Assembly (NCBI RefSeq): GCF_034190915.1
Contig: NW_026947506.1
Span: forward strand, 33,583,748-33,647,747
Reading direction: 5' to 3'
Origin: Cavia porcellus
Taxonomy: Eukaryota; Chordata; Mammalia; Rodentia; Caviidae
Length of the DNA: 64,000 nt
Below the pieces are notes generated by a model. The model saw nothing but the letters and a program-made list of their open reading frames with translations. It ran no database searches and was not told the DNA's origin. Shown one piece after another: positions 1 through 10,484 of this stretch. A program made the translations under genes and the position numbers. Position 1 is the first letter of the stretch. Each line of letters opens with the position of its first letter.

Positions 1-91
1 GGTGGTCACTAACTCTGCTATTGTAGCATTCACAGTTGTTCCATATCTTTAGATAATTATATTGCTCTTTATAAATTTTGTTGTATACATA

Positions 92-132
92 TTACTGTTA
101 TTGTATCAATTTAGTAAATACTTAGTATTAAA
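92..132. repeat. 41-bp direct repeat, copy 1
   Basis: This 41-bp segment recurs without mismatch at 2003-2043 in the same orientation. The flanks outside it do not match, except that both copies are followed (directly here, after about 30 bp in the second copy) by CATCAGCA. It is too long for a retrotransposon target-site duplication and belongs to no repeat family I recognise. Confidence 0.85.
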
Positions 133-178
133 CATCAGCACTGTTGTAAGTAAGGTGAATTCTATGGTGAATAAGATA

Positions 179-277
179 CTGGGGATTTAGCTCAGCGGCA
201 TAAGCGCCTGCCTTGCAAGCAGGCAGTCGTGAGTTCGATCCCTGGTACCAATAAAAACGAAAAAGCCAAAAAAAAAA
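179..277 (+). repeat. ID-type SINE (tRNA-Ala derived)
   Basis: A tRNA-like head carries a Pol III A box (TAGCTCAGCGG, 188-198) and B box (GAGTTCGATCC, 231-241). The anticodon-stem region reads CCTTGCAAGCAGG, giving a TGC (Ala) anticodon in the loop. It ends in an ATAAAAACGAAAAAGCC spacer and an A tract. Family knowledge: such SINEs are transcribed by Pol III and copied by L1 machinery. No convincing target-site duplication was found here. It is a SINE and not a tRNA gene, because the acceptor stem does not close and the A-rich tail follows directly. Confidence 0.9.
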
Positions 278-2002
278 TTATGTTCTAGTGCAGGAGGCAG
301 AAAATAAGAAAATAAATAAATCACATTCTAGAGTTAAGTACTGATATAGTGCCTCCAGATGACAGAGGAAATATTATAACTCCCAACCTGCTGGATGTCC
401 GATACCCTGAGTTCGTATTCCCCAAAGTCAAAGAATTAATTCAAAGGAATAGCGCAACTTAAAAATAGGAAATATTTTTGAAAGAGCTCCTGAGAGATAG
501 GAAGAGACCAGAAAATGGGTTGCCAATAAGACCATTTCTCAAAGGAAGTTTTTTTAGGGCAAAATCTGAGGTGGGTACAACTTCAGACAAAACTATGATT
601 AACCAGTAAGATTGCAAGTAAAGCCACTTAAGTAATGTTGATCCACTGGGGATGCAAATTTTGTAGCAACTATACATGGAAATAACAAGGACCTTTTTTG
701 GAAGAGATGGGCAAGGAGATCCTCATCACCAGTTGCGTGACTGATGTCCATCTTGACTTTATTGGACCAGTTGCTACCAAATATAGTATATTGCTTATCC
801 CTCGGGACACAGTAGGCTTAATCATTCTGCCTTTATCTTGAGACTTGGCTTTCAACAGGTGCTTCTTCAGCCACAGCTGTAATGTGTTCTCATCCTCTGT
901 ATTGACTCCCACAGGGGCCTAACCCTGTATGACTACATATAATATTTCCACCTAACTTCACTGTCTATAATAGTGCTATGAAAGAAATTAAGCAGGATGT
1001 GAAGATGGAACTGACTTGATTCATCTGGTGGAATGGTGGGAAGTTTATGGAAGGGGGAAGCAGATTAGAGGGCCTGAGGCAAAACTATTTTGGCTAGTCT
1101 CAGAAACAGCAGAAAGTTCCAGGTGGTTGGATGCTAGTCTACTGGAGGTGAATGGAGGAGAGGAGGTTGTGGAGAGTAATCCAAGCCCTTATATGGCATA
1201 GTACAGAGTTTGGATTTTATTGTAAGTATAAAGGAAGCCCGGGGAGATTTTGAGTAAGGAAGGGCTGTGAGTTTATTTGCATTTGTTTTTGTTTTGTTTT
1301 AAATAAAGTACTATGGCTCCTGTCTGAATAGACTGCTGCACTGCAAGAGAGAATGTAACAAGATTTGTGGTAGTGCAAGAGAGAACCTAGTAGACTTGTA
1401 GCAGATTTCCTATGTAAATTAGGAAGACAATTTAGGCTGCAGTCCCCCTCCCTTGATGTTGAGAAATGGCAGGAATCAAGTTTAGATTGAAGGGTTTGGC
1501 AGCTGATCTGGAATCTGAGCTGGAAAGGCAAACCCTAAGCTTTTGGATCTGAGTAGTGGGATGAATTGTGGTGGTATTTATGAGGAAGTGGAAATCTCAG
1601 AGAGAAGCAGGCTTTCCAGTGAAAATTAGGAATTTCTTTCAGTTTTTAAATGAGCTGTTTCTTGTCTCCTGTTTTGTGTCAGTGGCAGGTGCAGGACTGA
1701 AGAGTAGCCCAAAAGGCTATGGTTTATGGGACCATTGGGAGAGTTACAGACACAGCCACCATGCTTGGTAAATTGGTCACATGCAGGGAACTGAACAAAA
1801 AGTACATACATTAAGAATAAGAGGAACTAGTTTTATCTTTGAAAGGTAAGGGATTTATATGAAAATATATGAAAGTGGAAGATTTAAAAACTTTGAGGGA
1901 TTAGACTGGAATTGGAGTATTAATGTCAATTTATGGCTTTGAAATATATATGTATGTTGGTAGCTATAAAAAATAAACTGGTTTGCAATTGATAGTCTGT
2001 TC
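278..2002. other. unassigned AT-rich DNA
   Basis: I see no gene, exon with convincing splice sites, or recognisable repeat in this stretch. The longest open frames (80 to 104 codons) have no homology I recognise and no supporting signals. Confidence 0.6.
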
Positions 2003-2043
2003 TTACTGTTATTGTATCAATTTAGTAAATACTTAGTATTAAA
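2003..2043. repeat. 41-bp direct repeat, copy 2
   Basis: Exact copy of 92-132. Immediately downstream (2044-2060) lies a short perfect hairpin, CTCAAG-AATGC-CTTGAG, within about 30 bp that are absent after copy 1. The shared CATCAGCA resumes after it. Confidence 0.85.
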
Positions 2044-2822
2044 TCTCAAGAATGCCTTGAGATTATAATCAACCATCAGCAATGAGCATGTCAAGTGCTG
2101 TTTTGTAAATTCCATCCTCTGATGCTCCTTGGCAAAGTAGCTTATTCCTTGATGTGCTTAGAAAAGTCTGGAAAATACAGTTGTGCCAAAAAGCAAGAAA
2201 ATACTTAAAACAATGGAACCATGTCAAACAGTTACAGGCAGCTCAAAGAGGCCCTTACCAACAAATCTTGGACAGTTTGAGCAGAAAAATAAATAATAAT
2301 ATTAATCTCTATTCATAAATGGAGGAGAAAGTTCTTTATAGTAAAATGTAAGTAAAAATGGTAGATTTTTACAGAATGATCATTTGACAATTGCTCTAGA
2401 GGCTGATTCAAGTAGGATTTATCAGTCAATGCTAATGTTGATTGGAAAGGTTTGAGGAGAAATATTTCCCCCAAATCATTACTTACAGAAGAAAACTGGA
2501 GGCCATGTGATCAAGCCCACATTCTCAATGCTGAGATATGTGAACATCATGTGCTTCCTGATGAGAAATGCTGAAGAGAAGGTGGCGTCATGTTTCTGAT
2601 GACCTGCCTCTTTTGCTCAGAGCCCACCTGTGAGTGGAGACCTTTCAGGGATATTTTAGATCTGTAATGTAGAACATCTTACAAATGGTGGCAATCAGTT
2701 TTTATCTTTACCCTACCATGAGATAGTCTGTTAGACAGCAGCCCAAAGTCTGTGAAGTTTTGCCTGATTTCACCTGTCTCTCATCATTACAGAAAGGTCA
2801 GTACTACTGTGGCCATAGAAAT
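2044..2822. other. unassigned DNA
   Basis: Apart from the CTCAAG/CTTGAG hairpin at the left edge I see nothing that can be annotated here. Confidence 0.5.
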
Positions 2823-2830
2823 AGGTGAAA

Positions 2831-2916
2831 GGGCTGAGAATTTAGCTCAGGAACAAAACACCTGCCTAAGAAGGGTGAGGTCCTGAGTTTGAGTCCCAGT
2901 AACCAAAAAAAGAAAG
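2831..2916 (+). repeat. diverged ID-type SINE
   Basis: Older relative of the ID SINEs: GGGCTGAGAATTTAGCTCAG head, degraded anticodon arm, B-box remnant GAGTTTGAGTCCC and an A-rich tail. It is flanked by the 8-bp direct repeat AGGTGAAA at 2823-2830 and 2917-2924, which fits a target-site duplication. Confidence 0.75.
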
Positions 2917-2924
2917 AGGTGAAA

Positions 2925-4501
2925 CACTTGACCAAAACTCAGCGAGACAGCCACAACTCTTATGCTACCAGATGTCAAACATGCTGTCTACTATTCAAAC
3001 AGAGAAAACTACCTTCCTTAAAAATTATCTTTAAGTTTTATTTTAAAAGAAATATGTTCATTATACAAATTTTAATAATAAAACAGACGGCACATTATTC
3101 TTATTCACTTGGAAATATTTGGCATTTGGTTTTGATCTACTTTTTACTAAAGCTAAAGTCAAGGTACTGTGTACACTTCTCTTGCTTTTTAAATATATTC
3201 TTTCAGCATCACAAATCTTATTTTAAACATAATTTATAAACAATATTTTAATGAAAAATATTATTCCATCATGTAAAATATCAGTTTAACATTGTTATAG
3301 TTTCAGAAATCTACTAGGATATGATGAGTAGCCTTGGACATACAAATATGAACTTAAAGAGTATTCCTAAACATAGTCTGTGAATGCAATAACTACCCAA
3401 AAGGTAAGAATTTTTAAAATCTTCTGAAGAGCATTGTCAACTTACATTCACCAAACCTAGCACCAAACTACATTCAAATCGGTACTACTATGTGAGCTCA
3501 AAATAGCAAGAATTGATTTATATATATATATATTTAAAATAATGAACAGTAAACCACAGAGTCTTAGAAATGACTCATTTCACCTTGCCTGAGAGCAGGA
3601 AGTAGATACATCAGGTACAGGAGTTTTCTGTTGTATCTTTCACAGGTGATTGTCACAACTCTGCTTAAACACTGTCAGTGAAAGCTTATGGGTTTTGTTT
3701 TTTCTCGCTGGTTAAATGATTAAAATTTCAGGGCTTTCCAAATTCCTAAAGCTATTTTCAAATTATTAATCTGTTATAACTTACAAAAGATATTTCAAGA
3801 TAACTAGTTCTTAAAATGACTATAAGTCATGAGAAAAATAAGAAAGAAAGGGAGAGAAGTTAAATAGAACTTCAGTATTCATATTCTATAAAGGAAAACA
3901 TGGTTAGAATGAACAGTAGAGGGAAGGTAGTGTTCCTGTTATTTGTGAGCATATTAGTGGAGTAATACTTGTTTTCAAGTAGATAGGCATATAAGGTAAA
4001 TCATGTATTTTAAGATAAAGATAGCACATGTGAATAAATAAGAAAGAAAATGTTACTACAATAGTTGAATTCACATTCAGAGTATCAATGTTCATTTATC
4101 TTGTCATGAGTTCCCAGATTGTTTGGAATTACATCTGTGAACCAATCTAGGCAATAACATTTTCTGAAAGTGATCATAATTTGCCTTATTATTTCTCTAT
4201 GTGTAAAATGTGTTTAACTTAAACAATTAAATATGTTTAATTGTTAAACAGTTATTCATAAGGTCATATCTAAGGATTATTAGAATTTGCTTTGTACTGA
4301 AAGATCATTATGATATAAGTGATAATCTCTGTTGACTTTTTATTGATTTTTGAATTGGTATGGCTGGTTTTTGGAATTATTTTTTAGAATATTCTATCAA
4401 AATAACTCTTTATGTACCAGTGAAGGACCCATTCATTTAGCACTTTCTAGCTAATCTGAACCCTGAATGTTGGGTGTGTTCCTGATTGTCAGACTAATAT
4501 T
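2925..4501. other. unassigned AT-rich DNA
   Basis: Very AT-rich, with a short (TA)n run near 3520-3533. The 116-codon open frame at 2889-3239 starts inside the SINE and continues into low-complexity AT-rich sequence, so I do not treat it as a gene. Confidence 0.5.
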
Positions 4502-4511
4502 GAAACTACAG

Positions 4512-5338
4512 AAGATGGCGGATAGATAACAGCTAGCTATAGTGGCTCCATGAGATAGTCAACTTAGAACTCAACAGAATAAAACATGGGGAGCCCCAAA
4601 CAGAGGGAGAGGAATTCTCTTGTCCCAAGAAGAAACTAAGGTGAGAAAAATGAATTAAACATATACTCCTGGCTGTCTACGCCACCGAGCAGCCCTGAGT
4701 GCCACTGGGTTGCTGGTGAGACAGGCCTCCCCATGCCACGGCCTCCAGCCGCCACCTCCGACTCTGTTGCCAGGGGCCCGACAGAGGCTGGGGGAGTGAA
4801 ACCACTGGGCGCCTACCAGCTGCCTGCCTTCCCACTGCTGCCTGCCTGGATTCGGGCTGTGTTTGGAGGGTGCAAGGATAAGGGCATGTTGTGATGCCAT
4901 GGGCAGGGGACTGGACCTGCTGGGACGCATCCCCACCTTCGCACTCGCCGCTCCCCACCCCCCCCAGGTCCCCAGGAGGCCACACGACTGCAGTCCTATA
5001 GAACTGCCGCAGCGATCAGAGCCCAAAGAAGCTGCTTCTGAAAACACCTCTTCAGACAATAATCAAAAATACAGAACCGGAAATTTCCAGTTTCCTGCAG
5101 TGATTGACCGGCTTCGGGAATTGGGCCTGCCTGCCTGCGCCCTGAACTCTGGACTGGGCAGCCTGGGATGAGTGTCTCCACACCATCCCAAGCCCCTGGA
5201 GGGAGTTTAAGATATCTCAGGTAACAGCAATTTGGGGAAGGCAGCAAAACCCCAGTCTGCATGCTTTGGAAAGACCTTAAGTAATATGGAGAGGGCCAGA
5301 GACCCCCTGGGCACAACTGTCTGAAAGAAACAAGAAAC
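4512..5338 (+). promoter_or_regulatory. 5' UTR and probable internal promoter of the HAL1-like element
   Basis: The region starts at AAGATGGCGG directly after the target-site duplication, and 4655-5170 is clearly richer in GC and CpG than anything around it. L1 5' UTRs carry an internal Pol II promoter with a YY1 site near their first base. Inference: this is the equivalent promoter of the element. The open frames here of 102 to 134 codons on both strands reflect GC richness and are not taken as genes. Confidence 0.6.
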
Positions 5339-6393
5339 ATGACAAAAGATAGAAATAAAAACCTTCACCTGCTGACCCTGGAAAAATAAGCCCAGGAGAG
5401 ATAAATACAGAGGAGAAAAAGTACAGTAATCATGCAATATTAGATACAGCTTCAGTGGACAAAAAGAAATACCTTGGTGACCTCATATATGAATTTAAAA
5501 CTACTTCTGATCCAAGTGAGGCAAGATATAAAAAGATTAATTAAAGAAATGATAAGCCTCTCCCAAGAGAACACAGGTGGAAGAATGGAGAAACTCAGAA
5601 AAGGAAGAGAAACCTTTCATGAAGAATATAAACAAAATCTAGAATATGTGAAACAGATCCAAAGAGACTACCAGGAAACTAAAAACTCCATTGAAAGATG
5701 GCAAAATGCCTTGACAGAATCTAAAGTCAGCCTTTTGAAACTTGAAGAGAGATTTATGGTGTGTGATCGTGAAAGAAAAGATCTCTTAAAAATAACAAGG
5801 AACCAGGAAGAAACAATTCAAAGGCTAAAGATGACAAGAGGATTTATAACTTAAGAATAAAAAATGTGAGCGAAGAAGCAGGAGTAACTACAAATGAATT
5901 ACAAAGACTATTCACAGATATAATTAAGGAAAACTTCCCAAGCTTAGGAAAAAGAAATGATATCCTGATAAAAGAGACATACAGAACTCCAGCCACCTAC
6001 AACCAAAACAGATCTACACCCAGACATATAATAATCAAGATTCCAGAAATCCACAAGAACAGAATATTAAAAGCAGCCAGAGAAAAGAAGCAGATTACCT
6101 ACAACGGAAAACTTATCAAAATAATGACAGACTTATCCACACAAACTTTCAAATCGAGAAGAGCCTGGGGGGAAATAGTCTAAGCCCTAAAAGAAAATAA
6201 CCTCTAACCAAGACTCATGTACCCAGAAAAACTCTCTCTCAAAATTAATGGAGAAATAAAATATTTCCAAGACAAGGAGGAATTGTGGGAATTCATGGCC
6301 ACCAACCCAACCCTACAAAAAATACTGAAGGACCAGAGAGAGAGAGGAAAAAATACCAGGATTTCAGCAACAGTGACAGAGAGGCCTCTATGA
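5339..6393 (+). pseudogene. L1-type ORF1 (nucleic-acid-binding chaperone), decayed
   Basis: The probable ATG at 5339 opens a frame of about 351 codons. In-frame stops lie early (between 5385 and 5450). A frameshift near 5825-5850 moves reading to the second frame, with further stops at 6181 and 6205, and TGA at 6391 ends it. The N-terminal part (about 5500-5800) is rich in E, K, Q and L and coiled-coil-like. The central part (5850-6090) contains ENFPSLGK and TPRHIIIKI, hallmarks of the L1 ORF1p RRM. KAAREKKQITYNGK and RRAWGEI follow, and YPEKLSLKINGEIKYF lies in the C-terminal domain. The human L1 protein has 338 residues, so the length is near complete. ORF1p binds element RNA as a trimer and supports reverse transcription. 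The frameshift and stops make this copy inactive. Confidence 0.88.
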
Positions 6394-8149
6394 ACTGGGC
6401 AGACAGTAGAATGAAGGAGTAAAGTGGACAAATAATGACAGAAAAATAAAATAACAGAAATGAGGCAGAGACAGTAAGCTATAATCTTTAATATAGGTAC
6501 CCCTATACACTAACAAAAAAAGAAACACAAGCAGAGTAGTCTAGGAGGCAGGATCCATCAAGATGCTCTGAATACCAGACACACTCAACCTGCAAGAGGG
6601 TTAATAAACTGAGAGTCAAAGATGAGAAAACAATGCTATGTGTGACAGGAAACCGGAGAGAAATAGAGATAATTTGTCCAGCAGCCGCAGATAGACTGGA
6701 AAGCTATGACGCTTTTGGGCAGTGTAGAACTACACAGCTAGAAGGAAGGACAACCTGTGACTTTAGTAAGTAAAGGAGTACAGCTCAAGATCAAGTTCGG
6801 GGATAAAAAGGTTTAGTAACACTGAGATAGATAACAGGTTGGCCCCCTAATCTAAAAACTAAAAGAACTAGTGGGACCCAAAATGTACAAAGCACCCTGA
6901 GAAAGGTAGAGGGGAGGAATTGTCTAAAAAAGGCAGGCAGAGGACATTGTTAATAGTGTATCAGGATTTCAAAGCCACATTAGTCTTATTGCTCTTTTTA
7001 GTTTGATTATATTTCATTCTGGTCTGTCTACCCATATTAGATTTGAGGGCACAGACAGCTAACACCAAAATAGCAGGTTATACCATGGCAACTATCCTTA
7101 ATTTCCTATTAACTTAAACTGAAACCCTGTATTATTTACATTGTCTTACTATGACCAATCTTATTTGGAGCTGGTTCGTTAGACAACTGTTTAGCCTTGA
7201 CCGATTTCAAGCAAATATGGTATCCTTGATAGTATTAAGTCTGGAAGTGAAGACAACTACTGTGAAGATGACAAGATGTAAAAGATATCTATTCTGGTTT
7301 TGATTATTAACTGCTTTCAAGTCCTACAATATCTTCAAAGTTGTGTTTTTAATAAAATAGCTATGTAATGTTATGTTCAATTATATTATGCCTGTGCTTT
7401 CAAGTCCTACAATATCTTCAAAGTTGTGTTTTTAATAAAATAGCTATGTAATGTTATGTTCAATTATATTATGCCTGATGATGTGGACAATTCTGTTGAA
7501 AATAACAAGAGAAAGTATAGTAACTATTGTAGATCACCTAATATTGTGGTCCTATATGTCTTTTTCATTTCATGTTTTTCTAGGAATTTATTTTGTCTTC
7601 TTGTTTCGATCTGTTTTTCCCTATAATACAGAAAGGATATATATACATGTAGAGATTCACACATGGAAAGAATTTCTAAACTATTTATAGGAACAGATTA
7701 TATAATACATGATATAATGAATGGATGCTCTGAAGAAGAGACACTAAGAAACCCAGTGCTAATTCTGTAGCGTTACGATATGAAATCTAGCAATACTATC
7801 ATTCACTGTTCAGAGTGATATTAGTCTAGTCTCTTATGTTCAATGTCAGCATACATTAAGATAAAGACAGCTATTACAAAGAGCCTGAGAAACATGGCAG
7901 ACATTATTGATTTCCCCAAAATCAGATCTTGAAGACCTAAAAAACCTTCATCATCCTGTAATGATCTGATTAGTTCTCTAATGTCCAGTATATATTCAAT
8001 GCGTGTGAAGATAGGGCAACTATTTGGAAGAAAACTAGAGACAATAAGATAGACAGTGAGGATCTCCAGTGGACTTGCTTTGAAATCTATGCTTCTTTAA
8101 ATTGTTTCCTTATGAACTGTTTTGTTCTATTTTGCTATGTTTAATCTTA
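6394..8149 (+). mobile_element. 3' region of the HAL1-like element, no ORF2
   Basis: Where a full L1 would carry about 3.8 kb of endonuclease and reverse transcriptase, only about 1.75 kb occurs. I find no match to endonuclease, RT or the Cys-rich C-terminus on either strand. It contains an exact 83-bp tandem duplication (7312-7477). Near 7490-7530 and in the last 60 bp there are stretches resembling the L1 3' UTR copies at 53476-53795 and 59560-59740. Confidence 0.6.
7312..7477. repeat. 83-bp exact tandem duplication
   Basis: Two perfect head-to-tail copies, 7312-7394 and 7395-7477. Each carries an AATAAA hexamer (TTTTTAATAAAATAGC context), so the duplication doubles a potential poly(A) signal inside the element's 3' region. 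Confidence 0.95.
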
Positions 8150-8154
8150 CCCTC

Positions 8155-8932
8155 TGTTCTGGATTAAGAACTGGTGGTCAACTTAATGCCAGCTGGATTA
8201 CATCAGCATGGCACTGAGCAAAGATGCTCTACCTGAGGAAAGTTGCCAGGATAAACAGGTGGAGAAGAAGGGAAGTGTTGAGGGTCGAGGCATTAAGGAG
8301 GCATTGTGGGTTTTCCTACAAGTTGCTGTCTGAGATGTTGGTTCTCCTGGAGAAGATTTGGTCCTCACATCGAGCATTGCTTCCTGGCTTCGGAGGGGAA
8401 GACATGTGCTGCTTGGTCTCCAAAACTCGTCAAGCTGCTTCCTGGTACGTACCCGACTGTGCTTGTCGGAAGAGGAGCTCGGGGCCTCCATGTCACTGAG
8501 GACAGCTGTGGTGCCTTTCAGGATAGCCCTGGTCTTTGTTGTGAGTGTGACTTCTTGGCTCCAGCTTAGAACCCTCATCCCACTAGCACAGCTCTTTCAT
8601 TCTGCTGGCATAGACTTTCTGGCTTCCACCGCTGACCCATGGGTCTTCCTGGTACGGATCCATAACAGAGACTGGCGTGAGTCCTTGTTGTGAGCTCTGT
8701 ACCTCCATTTGGACTTGTGGGAGACATTGTCCTGAGCTCTGGGTTTTTATCTGGACTCATGTGGGACATTGTTGTGGGGTTTAGGCTCTTGACTAAATAA
8801 TCTATGTCTTTGGTGTTGTGGATAGATTTCCTGCATTTTCCTTGTGTTAACTCCCGGTGACCATTATAAAAATATTATAAACTCCATGTCCTAATCCTAG
8901 TTGTTCTCTGTGTACAACCCCTGAGTACAACA
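8155..8932 (+). mobile_element. solo LTR (class III ERV-like), copy A
   Basis: 778 bp beginning TGTTCTGG and ending TACAACA, flanked by the perfect 5-bp duplication CCCTC at 8150-8154 and 8933-8937. It aligns along its length with 10485-11245. TG...CA ends, a 5-bp duplication and a TGTT start fit an ERVL/MaLR-type LTR; I cannot name the family. There is no primer-binding site, internal region or second LTR, so it is a solo LTR made by LTR-LTR recombination. It interrupts the HAL1-like element and is therefore younger. The short open frames of 64 to 126 codons inside it are incidental. Confidence 0.82.
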
Positions 8933-8937
8933 CCCTC

Positions 8938-9188
8938 TTTAAGATAAAAAAACAAGTGTGTAGGACTGATAATCATATTACCAAGTTCTTTTTGGATTGT
9001 TGAGCAGAACTGTTTGCAGTGTCATTGTTTGACTATCACTTTGTATGCTTTACTTTTGTAACTCGAGCAACTATTTCTAAGATGATGGTGTGTAATTATT
9101 CACTGGTGATTTCTTACTGTTTATTTTTCTGAAATTCTGTATTGTTTCTACCCTTTTTATCTGGTTTTTTTCCTTTAGATAAAAAATA
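8938..9188 (+). mobile_element. L1-type 3' terminus of the HAL1-like element
   Basis: Homologous by eye to the L1 3' UTR at about 59735-59935: both contain a GTGTGTAAT segment, TTTCTTACTGTT and TTCTGTATTG in the same order and spacing. It ends in GATAAAAAATA directly before the target-site duplication. The poly(A) tail has shrunk to six A. Confidence 0.75.
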
Positions 9189-9198
9189 GAAACTACAG

Positions 9199-10150
9199 TG
9201 AGTTTTCAGGTCTTACTAGACTCTTTGGAAAAGTATGCATTTCTTGCTTGACCATTTCAGGGCTTCATTTTGGGCTGATCTTAATCAATGTCCTATTTTA
9301 GTGCTTTCAATGGAAATATTAATGATTCTTTTGATTTAAATTACTTAAACATAATGAGAAGTGTAACAAAATTTAATTTTTACTTACATAGTGAACATTT
9401 GGAAGATTAACCTGAGGAAAATTTAAATTTTAGTTTGTTGAAGTTTGAAAATCTGAATGGAAGACACCTCAGTTCAAGCAGTTAGTAGTCTAACTGGAAA
9501 GGAATGTAGGTTGGTTAGAATATATTAAGTGCAAAAGTAATTATATTTGCTCTACTACCTATGGATAGATTTGTAAAATATAAGTGACTTTAATCATTAT
9601 TTTCTCCGTTAGTGTAGATAATGAAATTAATTCCATTATTTGTTTTTGTTCCTTCCACCCAGGTAGAGTGTTTATCTGAGCATTGTAAATTATTACAGAT
9701 TAGAATTTAAAATACATAGATTGAGTATCGCTAAATTGAAAAATTTTACATTAAGGAGGCTCAACTGGTAATGACTATATAAATATTCCAAAATGTGGAA
9801 AAGGAAACCCTTCTAGTCCTAAATGTTTTTAGATAAGGACAACTTATATAAGACGCTAACAAGAAATACTTTGCAGTTCAGGTTAAATACACTTTCTAGA
9901 AGTTAAGCAGGCTTTTGTTTTAAACTTCATTCATTTATTTGTGCTAAAGTAGCGCATTCAGTAACACCTCATTTATCTGGTTATTTTCCAGAATAAGATG
10001 GAATTTTCCAGATAACTGATCATAAATTAGTTTTCCAGGTAACTGAATCCTACATCTTAAAGGACTAAAATCTTTTGAATTTTAACTATTTTATGGAAAT
10101 TTTTATAAAATATATGCTTTCTGCTTTCGTACTTTTCAGTGTTTTTATAT
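9199..10150. other. unassigned AT-rich DNA
   Basis: I see no gene or named repeat here. Repeated phrases around 9990-10040 (TTTTCCAG...AACTGA) look like local degenerate duplications. Confidence 0.5.
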
Positions 10151-10154
10151 GTGT

Positions 10155-10234
10155 CTTTTTTTGGTACTAACATTCGAACTCAGGACCTCATGCTTGTCAA
10201 ATAGGTGTTGTACCACTGAGCTATATCTCTGGCA
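10155..10234 (-). repeat. ID-type SINE remnant
   Basis: Reading the minus strand, GAGATATAGCTCAGTGGTACAAC followed by a degraded B box (TGAGTTCGAATG) and GTACCAAAAAAAGACAC gives the ID head and tail. It is diverged, and no target-site duplication is clear. Confidence 0.75.
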
Positions 10235-10484
10235 CTTTGTAAATGTTTTTAAATTACAGGATATCTAATGTAATTTGATTTTTTTCCCCATAATGACACA
10301 GGATCACTATTTTTAACATGAAGTAGTTGAGTGTTATGCTTATTTTAAAGCTTTTGTCCTCCTTGGTGCTCAGACTATCAGGAAACGTCCATGTCTTTTT
10401 CATTGTCTCTACCTCCAGTAACTCTTTTTTCTCCCTTAATGGTTTTGCATTTTGTTCTTATGCTTATGATGTCTTATGACACAA

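Larger units (their letters stand above)
4502..9198 (+). mobile_element. ORF1-only L1-type retrotransposon (HAL1-like), with target-site duplications
   Basis: The unit is bounded by the perfect 10-bp repeat GAAACTACAG at 4502-4511 and 9189-9198. It begins at 4512 with AAGATGGCGG, resembling the YY1-site start of L1 5' UTRs. A GC-rich 5' UTR follows (4512-5338), then a decayed L1-type ORF1 (5339-6393). After that come about 1.75 kb with no recognisable reverse transcriptase or ORF2 C-terminus, a nested solo LTR (8155-8932), and a 3' end (8938-9188) homologous to the 3' UTR of the L1 at 58624-59965. Removing the LTR and one copy of its duplication leaves about 3.9 kb. Half-L1 (HAL1) elements are known in mammals as ORF1-bearing L1 derivatives without ORF2, and the architecture fits. 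The alternative is an L1 with a large internal deletion, but the 1.75 kb does not read as ORF2 sequence to me. Confidence 0.72.

Noticed and set aside
179..260. Functional tRNA-Ala gene
   Set aside because: The tRNA-like head lacks a closing acceptor stem, is followed by the ID spacer and A tail, and occurs in many diverged copies, as expected for a SINE.
4655..5340. Overlapping open frames of 102 to 134 codons on both strands
   Set aside because: They occupy the GC-rich 5' UTR of the HAL1-like element, where stop codons are rare. No start context, homology or splice signals support them.
8198..8693. Open frames of 87 to 126 codons on both strands
   Set aside because: They fall within the solo LTR and do not resemble any retroviral or cellular protein known to me.
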